A stretch of DNA of 64,000 nucleotides, taken from positions 25,194 to 89,193 of the forward strand of contig CAVRBT010000021.1 of NCBI GenBank assembly GCA_963719275.1. Direction: 5' to 3'. This DNA comes from AC-32 sp963719275. Its GTDB lineage: Bacteria > Actinomycetota > Thermoleophilia > Gaiellales > Gaiellaceae. The notes beneath the pieces were generated by a model. That model had not been told where the DNA came from. It saw only the letters and a list, made by a program, of their open reading frames with translations, and did not search any database. Position 1 is the stretch's first letter. Each line of letters opens with the position of its first letter. The position numbers and the translations under genes were made by a program. Shown piece by piece: positions 48,590 to 55,984 of this stretch.

Positions 48590-49875
48590 TCCGCCACCTC
48601 CGGGAGCTCGCGCATCCGCAGCAGGGGCGAGGGCAGCAGCCAGAGCACGCCGAGAATCGCGCCGAGGGAGGCGATCCAGAGCGTCGGCCGCAGGCCGATC
48701 CAGGTCCCGAGCGCGCCACCCGCAAGCGAGCCCAGCGGCCGCACGCCGTAGTTGACGACCATGTACGCGCCGGAGACGCGGGCCCGGAGCCGGTCGGGGA
48801 TCAGCGCCGCGTTGATCGAGGCCGCGCTGATGTCGAGCAGCATCACGCCGAAGCCCGACAGGAACTCCGCGGCGAAGAGGCAGGCGTAGATCGTCACGTT
48901 GCCCCCGCCCGCGAGCGGGACGAGCACGAGCGGCACCGGGAAGAGCACGCACCCGAGCGCGAACGCCGGGCCGACCCCGATCCGCCTGCTGATCCGACCG
49001 GTCACGATCGAGCCGATAAGGCCGCCCACGGAGGCAGCACCGAGGATGAGGCCGAGGACACCCGGCGTGACGCCGAGCGAGCGCGTCACGTAGAGGATGA
49101 ACAGCGCCCAGAAGACGAAGTTGAAGAAGTTGATCGTCGCCGTCGCGAGCAACGCCGGTCGCACGATCGGCGAGCTCCAGATGTAGCGGATGCCGGCCTT
49201 GATGTGGCCGCGCTCGGCCTTCTCGGTCGGCGGCTCCACGGGATCGATCGTCGAGAGCGTGAGCGCCGAGACGAGGAACGAGAACGCGTCCACTACGAGC
49301 GCGCCCGCTGCGCTGAACACCTGGACGAGCGCGCCTCCCAGGCTCGGGCCCGCGATGAAGGAAAACGCACGCGAGCCGTTCAGCAGCGAGCTCGCCTCGA
49401 TGTAGCGCTCGCGTGGCACGAGCGAGATGAACAGCGTGCTGTAGGAGACGAAGAAGACGACGCTCAGCGTCCCGACGAGGAAGCTGACGACGTAGAGCTG
49501 CGTCATCGTCAGCAGGTCGAGCCAGTACGCGAGCGGGATCGTCGCCAGCAGCGCGGCGCGACCGAGGGCCGTGAAGATCATCGTCTGCCTACGGTGGCCG
49601 CGGCGGTCGACCCAGGCGCCCGCGTGGAGCGAGAAGAACAGCGCCGGAAAGAGCGCCGCCGCGCCGAGGTAGCCCATCTCCGCAGCGCTCGCATCCAGCG
49701 AGAGGACCCCGACGAGCGGCAGCGCGAGCAGCGTGATCTGGTCGCCGAAGAGCGAGATCGTCTCGCCCGCCCAGAAGCGACGGAAGTCGCGCTCGCGCAA
49801 GGCCGTCGGCAGCCGCATCAGGCGTTGCGGAGCCGGCGCGACGGCCGCGCCGCTCGTCGGATCGTTGGGATTCAT
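48586..49875 (-). CDS. MFS transporter, second of the pair
   Basis: 429 residues, 12 helices: RDFRRFWAGETISLFGDQIT in helix 1, GAWVDRRGHRRQTMIFTALGR at loop 2-3, PRERYIEASSLLNGSRAFSF in part, and LIPDRLRARVSGAYMVVNYG. Related to the downstream gene and to MFS proteins of macrolide-efflux type, though no drug specificity can be read. ATG overlaps the DUF4097 stop (ATGA). Confidence 0.85.
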   Translation of the reverse strand: MNPNDPTSGAAVAPAPQRLMRLPTALRERDFRRFWAGETISLFGDQITLLALPLVGVLSLDASAAEMGYLGAAALFPALFFSLHAGAWVDRRGHRRQTMIFTALGRAALLATIPLAYWLDLLTMTQLYVVSFLVGTLSVVFFVSYSTLFISLVPRERYIEASSLLNGSRAFSFIAGPSLGGALVQVFSAAGALVVDAFSFLVSALTLSTIDPVEPPTEKAERGHIKAGIRYIWSSPIVRPALLATATINFFNFVFWALFILYVTRSLGVTPGVLGLILGAASVGGLIGSIVTGRISRRIGVGPAFALGCVLFPVPLVLVPLAGGGNVTIYACLFAAEFLSGFGVMLLDISAASINAALIPDRLRARVSGAYMVVNYGVRPLGSLAGGALGTWIGLRPTLWIASLGAILGVLWLLPSPLLRMRELPEVAE

Positions 49876-50732
49876 GCGCGCGCGACCGTGATGTCGCCGC
49901 TCATGGTGTTGGCCTTGAGCTCGACCGCGGGGCCGCCGTTCTCGGGCGGCACGTCGCTCACTGGCAGCTCGGAGCGGACCTCGCCGCTGCGCGAGCGCGC
50001 GTCGACAAAGAGCGTCGAGCCCTCGGCGATCCCGACCTTCAGGTCTCCCGAGGCGGACTTGAGGTTGACGCTGCCCTGTAAGACACTGCCGATCTCCTGG
50101 TCGCCGGAGGCGGTGTTGACGCCGACCGACGAGCGCGCCTCGCGGACGAGCACGTCCCCGGAGGCGGAGTTGGCGGAGAGCTCGCCGTAAACCTCCCGGA
50201 CGATGATCCCGCCGGAGGCGGTGTTGACCTTTGCCTCGCCCGCGACGACGCGGATCTGGACATCGCCGGAGGCGGTGTTCACGCGCGCGTCCCCGTCGAC
50301 GGTCCCGAGCTGGACGTCGCCGCTGGCGGCGTTGACCCGCGCCTCGCCGGCGATCTCGCCGAACTCGACGTCGCCGGAGCCGGTCTCGACCTCGACCGAG
50401 CCGAAGCGACCGCGGCCGGTGATGTCGGCCGAGCCGGACTTCGCCTCCACGCTCGTGCCGGTCGGGCAGCTCACGGACACGAGCACCTCGGCGCTGCGAA
50501 AGAGTCCTCGCCCCCGGTCGCGTGCATCGACGACGATTTCGTGGCCGCCCCCTCGCTCGCGCAGCTCGACGCGCGCATTCGCCACGGCGGCCGTGCTCGC
50601 GTCGTTGTCTCGGAGCGGCTCGAGCACGACCGTCGTCTCCTGCACGTCAGCCGTCTCGAGCCGCACCTCGCCGGCGCCGAGCCGAACCTCGAGGCGGAGG
50701 TCGCCCGGCGTCTGGAACGTCTCGGTCCTCAC
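49872..50732 (-). CDS. DUF4097 beta-repeat protein
   Basis: 286 residues of short repeats, each about 17-20 residues with an (S/T)ASGDV core (VNAASGDVQLGTV, VNTASGDVQIRVV, ANSASGDVLVREA, LKSASGDLKVGIA), predicting a right-handed beta-solenoid. No signal peptide is evident. GTG 50732 overlaps the micro-ORF stop. DUF4097 genes often follow an HicB-like regulator in actinobacteria; their role is unknown. Confidence 0.85.
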   Translation of the reverse strand: MRTETFQTPGDLRLEVRLGAGEVRLETADVQETTVVLEPLRDNDASTAAVANARVELRERGGGHEIVVDARDRGRGLFRSAEVLVSVSCPTGTSVEAKSGSADITGRGRFGSVEVETGSGDVEFGEIAGEARVNAASGDVQLGTVDGDARVNTASGDVQIRVVAGEAKVNTASGGIIVREVYGELSANSASGDVLVREARSSVGVNTASGDQEIGSVLQGSVNLKSASGDLKVGIAEGSTLFVDARSRSGEVRSELPVSDVPPENGGPAVELKANTMSGDITVARA

Positions 50733-50830
50733 CGTCCGCGCCTTCCGGCCGGCACGTGCGGCGGGCGCTGCGGGCGCCTGTCGACGCGGACCTCGACATA
50801 GCCGATCGGGATCGGGTAGTAACGCACCAT
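50729..50830 (-). CDS. 33-residue micro-protein between RHH and DUF4097 genes
   Basis: ATG 50830 with GGGAGGAACG directly upstream, a strong ribosome-binding site. It begins MVRYYPIPIGYVEVRVDRRP and ends basic (PAGRRGR). TGA at 50731-50729 overlaps the GTG of the DUF4097 gene, so it is translationally coupled. It may be a true micro-protein or a leader that loads ribosomes for DUF4097. Confidence 0.6.
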   Translation of the reverse strand: MVRYYPIPIGYVEVRVDRRPQRPPHVPAGRRGR

Positions 50831-50843
50831 CGTTCCTCCCCTC

Positions 50844-51296
50844 CTAGCCACGGGCGTAGCCCGTGAGCCGGTTGCCTGACTGGTGGACCGGAGCCGCCGA
50901 GCCCGCCCGCGAGAGCGAGCGGACGATCCACGTGTTGACCGAGACGCCCTCGTGGGCCGCCGCCTTCTCGACGTCGGCCTTGAGGCCCTCGGGCAGGCGG
51001 AGCGTGATGCGCGCGGTGTAGGCCTCGTCGGCCGCCGCCGCGGGCGCCTCGGGCTCATCCCCCACGTACACGAACTCCGGGTCCTGGCCGGTCAGCCGCA
51101 CCTCGACGTGGCCGGCCGGAAGCTTCTCGTTCAGCTCGAGCACGGCTTCGGAGAGCGCGTCGAGCAGACGCAGCCCCACAGAGGCCTGAAGCGTGAAGAC
51201 GAGGCGCCCGGCCGCGTCGGCCGTCGTCTCGTCCCCTAGCTCTGCGACCGCCGTCAGGTCGGCCTTGAGCGCGTCGATGAACCTCTGTAGCTGCAT
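50844..51296 (-). CDS. HicB-like ribbon-helix-helix DNA-binding protein
   Basis: 150 residues: helical N-terminus (ALKADLTAVAELGDETTADA), a beta-rich middle, and a C-terminal ribbon-helix-helix ARITLRLPEGLKADVEKAAA, VSVNTWIVRSLSRA. ATG 51296 abuts a perfect palindrome, a likely autoregulatory site. No HicA-like toxin is adjacent, so it is more likely an operon regulator than an antitoxin. Its last codons (GYARG) are encoded by a hairpin at 50849-50865. Confidence 0.8.
   Translation of the reverse strand: MQLQRFIDALKADLTAVAELGDETTADAAGRLVFTLQASVGLRLLDALSEAVLELNEKLPAGHVEVRLTGQDPEFVYVGDEPEAPAAAADEAYTARITLRLPEGLKADVEKAAAHEGVSVNTWIVRSLSRAGSAAPVHQSGNRLTGYARG
50849..50865. repeat. Palindrome CACGGGC-GTA-GCCCGTG at the RHH gene 3' end
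   Basis: Perfect 7-bp stem with 3-nt loop encoding the last residues of the RHH protein, 19 nt before the micro-ORF start. Another hairpin placed at a stop codon; possible partial attenuator between regulator and target genes. Confidence 0.5.
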
Positions 51297-51334
51297 AGTG
51301 ATGTCACTATGACATCACTTACGCTGTCTGTCAA
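51297..51334 (-). promoter_or_regulatory. Promoter and palindromic operator of the RHH operon
   Basis: On the minus strand TTGACA (51334-51329) is followed after 17 nt by CATAGT, then 9 nt to ATG, so the mRNA would be nearly leaderless. A perfect inverted repeat AGTGATGTCA-cta-TGACATCACT (51297-51319) covers the -10 region and ends next to the start codon, where a bound RHH protein would block transcription. Confidence 0.65.
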
Positions 51335-51341
51335 CCGTCAG

Positions 51342-51962
51342 CTACGAAGTCATCCCGACTACGGCATCGCTTGCGATGCCGTCAAAGAGGTTGCGGGCGG
51401 CTCGGCCGGCGCGACCGCTGCCATAGAGCTGATCCCTGTAACCACGCCGATAGAGCGTCTTCAGGTGTTCGACGCGCTTCACGTAGTGGCGCGTCTCCGG
51501 GAACGCGATCCCCTTCCCCTCTTTCCGCCAGGTGTCGACGTTCTGCTGACCGGCGTTGTAGGCAGCGAGCGCGGTCTCCTCGTCGCCGTACTTGTCGAGC
51601 AGGTGGCGCAGGTACCACGAGCCGTAGCGCACGTTGATCTCCGGGTTGTCGAGGTCCGAGACGCGGAACCGCGAGCCGCCGGTGTGCACGGCGATCCCTT
51701 CCGCCGTGTCCGGCAGCAGCTGCATGAGCCCGATCGCGCCCGAGCTCGAGCGCGCGTGCGCGTGGAACTTGCTCTCCTGGTAGATCACGCCGGCGAGCAG
51801 GGCCGGGTCGAGGCGGTAGTTGTGCGCGTGACCGCGGACGATCGCCTCGTAGCGCAGCGGGTAGCGGAGCCGCACGTACCAGGCGGGCTCCGTCGAGTTC
51901 ACGTACGCGAAGGCGGCTCCGAGCAGGGCGCCCACGAGGAGCAGCGCGAGCAGCTTCTTCAG
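51342..51962 (-). CDS. Soluble-lytic-transglycosylase-like protein, probable CTG start
   Basis: 206 residues from CTG 51962: KKLLALLLVGALLGAAFAYV is a signal anchor, followed by the SLT domain YQESKFHAHARSSSGAIGLM (catalytic Glu in QES), QLLPDTAEGIA and TALAAYNAGQQNV. It cleaves peptidoglycan outside the membrane. No ATG/GTG/TTG precedes the Lys pair; CTG overlaps the coaE TGA as CTGA. The last about 25 residues (GSGRAGRAARNLFDGIASDA onward) are encoded by a double-hairpin element. Confidence 0.82.
   Translation of the reverse strand: MKKLLALLLVGALLGAAFAYVNSTEPAWYVRLRYPLRYEAIVRGHAHNYRLDPALLAGVIYQESKFHAHARSSSGAIGLMQLLPDTAEGIAVHTGGSRFRVSDLDNPEINVRYGSWYLRHLLDKYGDEETALAAYNAGQQNVDTWRKEGKGIAFPETRHYVKRVEHLKTLYRRGYRDQLYGSGRAGRAARNLFDGIASDAVVGMTS
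51363..51416 (-). repeat. Double-hairpin element, copy 7, inside a coding 3' end
   Basis: GGCATCGCTTGCGATGCC at 51363-51380, linker, then GGTTGCGGGCGG / GGCCGGCGCGACC, an imperfect stem 1 (51389-51416). It lies within the transglycosylase reading frame just before its stop codon. Confidence 0.75.
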
Positions 51963-52546
51963 CGGGTGAGCTCCCGCAGGACGGCCTGCACGAAGTCGTC
52001 GAGCTCCTCGAGGGAGCCGTCGTTCACATAGGAGAAGTCGGCCTGGGCCACCTTGACCGAGTCTGGCAGCAGGCGCGGCTCGCGCTCGTCGGCCGCGACC
52101 TGTGTGCGCTCTGCCCGCACGTTCGGCGGCGCCGTGACCACGACCACCGCATCGAAGCGGTCCTGCCCGCCGACCTCGTAGAGCAGCGGCACCTCCGTCG
52201 CGCAGACCACCGGAGGGTCCTCCTGCTCCGCCAGCTGCTCTCGCCAGGTCATGTACTCCTGCACCACGCGCGGGTGGAGCAGCCCCTCGAGCCACTCGAG
52301 CGCCTCGCGGTCGGCGAACACGATGTCGGCGACCGCGCCGCGGTCGATCTCGCCGCGCGGGTCGAGCACGCGGTCACCGAAGCGCTCGACCACCGCGTGG
52401 TGCACCTCGTCGTCCTCGCTCAGCAGGCGGTGGACGATGTCGTCGCTCGAGATCGTGGCCGCGCCGTAGCGGGCGAAGGCGGCCAGCGCCTCGCTCTTCC
52501 CGGCTCCGATGCCGCCGGTGATGGCGACGGCGATCGGACGGGCCAA
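51959..52546 (-). CDS. coaE: Dephospho-CoA kinase
   Basis: 195 residues: P-loop AITGGIGAGKSEALAAF, ISSDDIVHRLL, LHPRV and VPLLYEVGGQDRFDAVVVV (in parts). Last step of CoA synthesis; panB and panC lie elsewhere in the window. TTG 52546 is the only start that keeps the P-loop strand and lies one base after the rpsA stop. Confidence 0.92.
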   Translation of the reverse strand: MARPIAVAITGGIGAGKSEALAAFARYGAATISSDDIVHRLLSEDDEVHHAVVERFGDRVLDPRGEIDRGAVADIVFADREALEWLEGLLHPRVVQEYMTWREQLAEQEDPPVVCATEVPLLYEVGGQDRFDAVVVVTAPPNVRAERTQVAADEREPRLLPDSVKVAQADFSYVNDGSLEELDDFVQAVLRELTR

Positions 52547-52547
52547 G

Positions 52548-53978
52548 CTACTCGGGCTCTTCGGCGGGGCGCTCGGCCTCGGCGGCCGGCTCGGACTCGG
52601 CCTCGGCAGCGGGCTCTTCGGCCACAGGCTCCTCGGCCGAAGGCTCCTCGGCGGGCTCAGCGGGCTCAGGCTCTGCCTCTGCGACAGGCTCTGGCTCTGC
52701 GACGGGCTCCGGCTCCTCGGCTGCTTCGGCAGCCTCCGGCTCTTCGGCCTCCGCGACCTCGGCGACGGGCTCTGACGACTCCGGGAACACTTCTTCCGAG
52801 AGGTCGAGATTCGGTGTGCCCTCGACCGCCTCCGCGTCGTCGACGCGCTGCTGCACGCCGCCGCCCTCGACGCGCTTGAGCGAGAGCGAGAGTCGGCGCC
52901 GTTCGGCGTCGACCTCGATGATCTTGGCGCGCACGAGATCGCCCTGCGAGACCACCTCGCGCGGGTTCTCGACGTGGTGCTGCGCGAGCTCGGAGATGTG
53001 AACGAGCCCCTCGACGCCGGGCATGATCTCGACGAAGGCGCCGAAGGTAACGACCTTGGTCACCTTGCCCTCGACCTCGTCGCCCTCGTTGTAGGTCTCG
53101 AGCACCTGCTGCCACGGATCGGACTGCGTCTGTTTCAGGCCGAGCGAGATGCGCTGGCGCTCGCGGTCGATGTCGAGCACTTTCACCTTCACGTCCTGGC
53201 CGATTTCGAGCACCTCGGACGGGTGGTTGACGTGCGACCACGAGAGCTCGGAGATGTGGATCAGGCCGTCCATGCCGTCGAGATCGACGAAGGCGCCGAA
53301 GTCGACGATGTTCGAGATCTGGCCGTCGACGACGTCGCCCGGGTTGAGCCGGTCGAGGATCGCCTGCCGCATCTCCTTGCGCTCGTCCTCCAGGACGGCG
53401 CGGCGCGAGAGCACCACGTTGTTGCGCGAGCGGTTGAGCTCGATCACTTTCGCGCGCAGCTCCTGACCCAGGAACTCGTCGAGGTCCTGGACGCGGCGGA
53501 TGTCTACCAGCGAAGCCGGCAGGAAGCCGCGCACGCCGAGATCGAGGATCAGGCCGCCCTTCACGACCTCGATCACCCTGCCGTCGACCGGCTCCTCTGA
53601 CTCGGCCGCCCGCTCGATCGCCTTCCAGGCCATCTCGAAGCGGGCGCGCTTCTTCGACAGGATCAGCCGGCCCTCGGCGTCTTCCTTCGTCAGCACGAGC
53701 GCGTCGATCTCGTCGCCGAGGCTGACCTCGTCCAGGGGGTTCACCGAGCGCCTGATCGAGAGCTCAGCAACCGGGATCACGCCCTCCGACTTGTAGCCGA
53801 TGTCGACCAGCACCTCGTCCTTGTCGACGCGGACCACGGTGCCGTGGACGACCTCGCCCTCGTTGATCGTCGGGAAGGTGGCCTCGTAGTTCGGGACGCG
53901 CTCGCCGTCCTCCGTCGTCGTCCAGACGGAGGCGTCGTCGAGCTGCGTGCCCTCTCTGTTCACGGTCTCACTCGCCAT
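52548..53978 (-). CDS. rpsA: 30S ribosomal protein S1 with acidic repeat tail
   Basis: 476 residues. Four S1/OB domains at about 40-110, 125-195, 210-280 and 298-368, with typical blocks GTVVRVDKDEVLVDIGYKSE, GFLPASLVD, DFGAFVDLDGMDGLIHISEL and TFGAFVEIMPGVEGLVHISE. The last about 90 residues are almost only E, P, A and V (AEEPEAAEAAEEPEPVAEPE), an acidic low-complexity tail. It brings mRNAs to the 30S subunit; with leaderless genes common here the protein is of special interest. Upstream TATACT lies 13 nt before ATG. Confidence 0.95.
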   Translation of the reverse strand: MASETVNREGTQLDDASVWTTTEDGERVPNYEATFPTINEGEVVHGTVVRVDKDEVLVDIGYKSEGVIPVAELSIRRSVNPLDEVSLGDEIDALVLTKEDAEGRLILSKKRARFEMAWKAIERAAESEEPVDGRVIEVVKGGLILDLGVRGFLPASLVDIRRVQDLDEFLGQELRAKVIELNRSRNNVVLSRRAVLEDERKEMRQAILDRLNPGDVVDGQISNIVDFGAFVDLDGMDGLIHISELSWSHVNHPSEVLEIGQDVKVKVLDIDRERQRISLGLKQTQSDPWQQVLETYNEGDEVEGKVTKVVTFGAFVEIMPGVEGLVHISELAQHHVENPREVVSQGDLVRAKIIEVDAERRRLSLSLKRVEGGGVQQRVDDAEAVEGTPNLDLSEEVFPESSEPVAEVAEAEEPEAAEAAEEPEPVAEPEPVAEAEPEPAEPAEEPSAEEPVAEEPAAEAESEPAAEAERPAEEPE

Positions 53979-54117
53979 CGAGAAGTCGCTCAGTATAGCC
54001 GCGTGCCGCTTCCGCCCTGGGTTCCCGCCCTGTAGCGCGAAACCCGCGTGTCACTCGGTCGGGTGATGTGCTCAGCGCCCGGAATTTCGATTCTGTGTCT
54101 CTAGCGGCACTGCGGCC

Positions 54118-55752
54118 ATGACAAACACCCACATCCACGAACACCAGCCGCGCCCGCGGGGCGCGGGCGTCGCCGCGCGCGACTTCGCGTCTTCCCTGCG
54201 CTCCCTGCTGGAGATCACGAAGGCGGTACGCAGCGGTGCCGACGTCGACTCCGTCGTCGACGCGATCGCGCGTGTCGTGGGCGAGACCCTCGGCTTCCAG
54301 ACGGTGGTGCTCAACGTCTACCGGCCGGAATGGGACGACTTCTACGTCGCGACCGTCCACGGCAACGACCCGGTGCGCGATGCGCTGCTCGGCTCGGTCT
54401 ACGAGTGGAGCAGCTGGACGCCGCTCCTCGACGAGCGGTTCGCGCGCGTGGGTGCGTACTTCATCCCGAACGACGCCTTCGACTGGTCGCAGGACGTCGG
54501 CAACCGCTTCGTCCCGGCCGGGGAGCCGGCCGTCGCCGGGCCCGAGGGCTGGCACCCGAATGACGAGCTGTTCGTCCCGCTCGAGCACTCCGACGGCCAG
54601 ATCGTCGGGATCATGTCCTTCGGCGACCCCGTTGACGGCCGCCGGCCGAACGACGAGCAGCTCGCGATCGCGGTCGCTCTCGCCTCGCACGCGGCGCTCG
54701 CACTGGAGGCCGCGCAGGAGCGCGCTCGGTCGCAGCGCCACCAGCACGGGCTCGAGCAGCTGCTGCACGTGACGTCGCAGTTGCCGCAGACGATCTCGAC
54801 GGAGGCGATGCTGACCTCCGTCTGCGAGGCGGTCTCGGACGCGCTCGAGTTCGACAAGGTCCTGATCCAGCTCGTCGAGCCGGGTAGCGGCAGGCTGCAG
54901 CCGGTCGCGGCCGCCGGCTTCAGCGACGACGAGGTCGAGGCGAGCGGCGCGCTGCACCTCGACCGCATCTCGCGGCTGTTCGAGCCGGAGTTCGACATCG
55001 CGGGCTGCTACCTCGTCCCGCAGGCCCAGGCCGCGGAGCGCGTCGGGGCCAGCCAGGTCGTCTACCGCTCGATGATGAACGGGCGCGGGCCGCAGGCCTG
55101 GGACCACCACTGGCTCGTCGTCCCGCTGCGCGACGCGAACGGCGCCGTGCGCGGGGTTCTCTGGGCGGACGAGCCGCACTCGCGGCTGCTCCCGAGCGAG
55201 CACGTCCTGCAAGCGCTGCGCATCTTTGCCAACCATGCGATGGAGACACTCGCGGTCGCGACGCAGCTCGAGGAGACCCGCTTCCTCGCCGACCACGACC
55301 CGCTGACGCGGCTGCTCAACCGCCGCGCGCTGCTGCGGGAGCTCACGGCCGCCGCGGACGAGGACCGGCCGCTCGCCCTGGTCTTCCTGGACGTGGACAA
55401 CTTCAAGGACGTGAACGACGGCCACGGCCACGCTGCGGGCGACCGCGTGCTGGTCCAGCTGGCGACGCTGCTCGTCGAGCTGGTGCGCAGCGGCGACGAC
55501 GCCTTCCGCGTGGGCGGCGACGAGTTCGCACTCCTCCTGCGCGGCGCCGGCGAGCTGGAGGCGCGCGAGGTCGTGGCGCGGATCGTGGCCGCCGTCGAGG
55601 CCAACTTCGACCCGCTCGTGCGCACGCTCAGCGCGAGCTTCGGCATCGCGCCGAGCGCGGGCGGCCGCGAGCCCGAGGAGCTTTTACGGATCGCCGACGA
55701 GGCGATGTACGAAGCAAAGCGCTCCGGAACACGGGTCGCAGTCGCAGCCTGA
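54118..55752 (+). CDS. Diguanylate cyclase with two GAF domains (GAF-GAF-GGDEF)
   Basis: 544 residues: GAF 1 (about 30-205), GAF 2 (about 215-375) and GGDEF (about 380-544). The active site FRVGGDEFALLL is intact, and RSGD five residues before it is a canonical inhibitory I-site, so activity should be product-limited. DHDPLTRLLNRRALLREL opens the domain. No transmembrane segment. It makes c-di-GMP in response to an unknown small ligand. Confidence 0.92.
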   Translation: MTNTHIHEHQPRPRGAGVAARDFASSLRSLLEITKAVRSGADVDSVVDAIARVVGETLGFQTVVLNVYRPEWDDFYVATVHGNDPVRDALLGSVYEWSSWTPLLDERFARVGAYFIPNDAFDWSQDVGNRFVPAGEPAVAGPEGWHPNDELFVPLEHSDGQIVGIMSFGDPVDGRRPNDEQLAIAVALASHAALALEAAQERARSQRHQHGLEQLLHVTSQLPQTISTEAMLTSVCEAVSDALEFDKVLIQLVEPGSGRLQPVAAAGFSDDEVEASGALHLDRISRLFEPEFDIAGCYLVPQAQAAERVGASQVVYRSMMNGRGPQAWDHHWLVVPLRDANGAVRGVLWADEPHSRLLPSEHVLQALRIFANHAMETLAVATQLEETRFLADHDPLTRLLNRRALLRELTAAADEDRPLALVFLDVDNFKDVNDGHGHAAGDRVLVQLATLLVELVRSGDDAFRVGGDEFALLLRGAGELEAREVVARIVAAVEANFDPLVRTLSASFGIAPSAGGREPEELLRIADEAMYEAKRSGTRVAVAA

Positions 55753-55984
55753 GCGGCAAGCCGACGCCAACCGCGCCGACCCAGACCACCGTGGGTCGAC
55801 GCCGTGGCGGTCGCCACGGTGTCAGACACCGCTATGGAACTGTCACGAGCGTTCAACAGGGTCGACGCTGTGGCGGGCTTTGCCCGTCACAGCCGCTACG
55901 GCATGAATCGCCGCCGATCACGGTGAAAGTCATCATGGCCGGCGAAGCCGGCCGGACTTGCACCGTTTAAAGCCGGCCGGACTT
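55753..55984. other. Convergent intergenic region rich in hairpins
   Basis: No gene seen. Hairpins: CCGTGGCG/CGCCACGG-type pairing near 55790-55820; GCTGTGGCGGGC-TTT-GCCCGTCACAGC at 55867-55893; GGCCGGC-GAA-GCCGGCC at 55937-55953. A 15-bp direct repeat AAGCCGGCCGGACTT occurs at 55945 and 55970, the second touching the polA stop. Likely serves as a bidirectional terminator between the GGDEF and polA genes. Confidence 0.55.

Noticed and set aside
50844..51296. Antitoxin of a HicAB toxin-antitoxin pair
   Set aside because: No HicA-sized or other toxin-like gene is adjacent; the neighbours are a micro-ORF and a DUF4097 protein.
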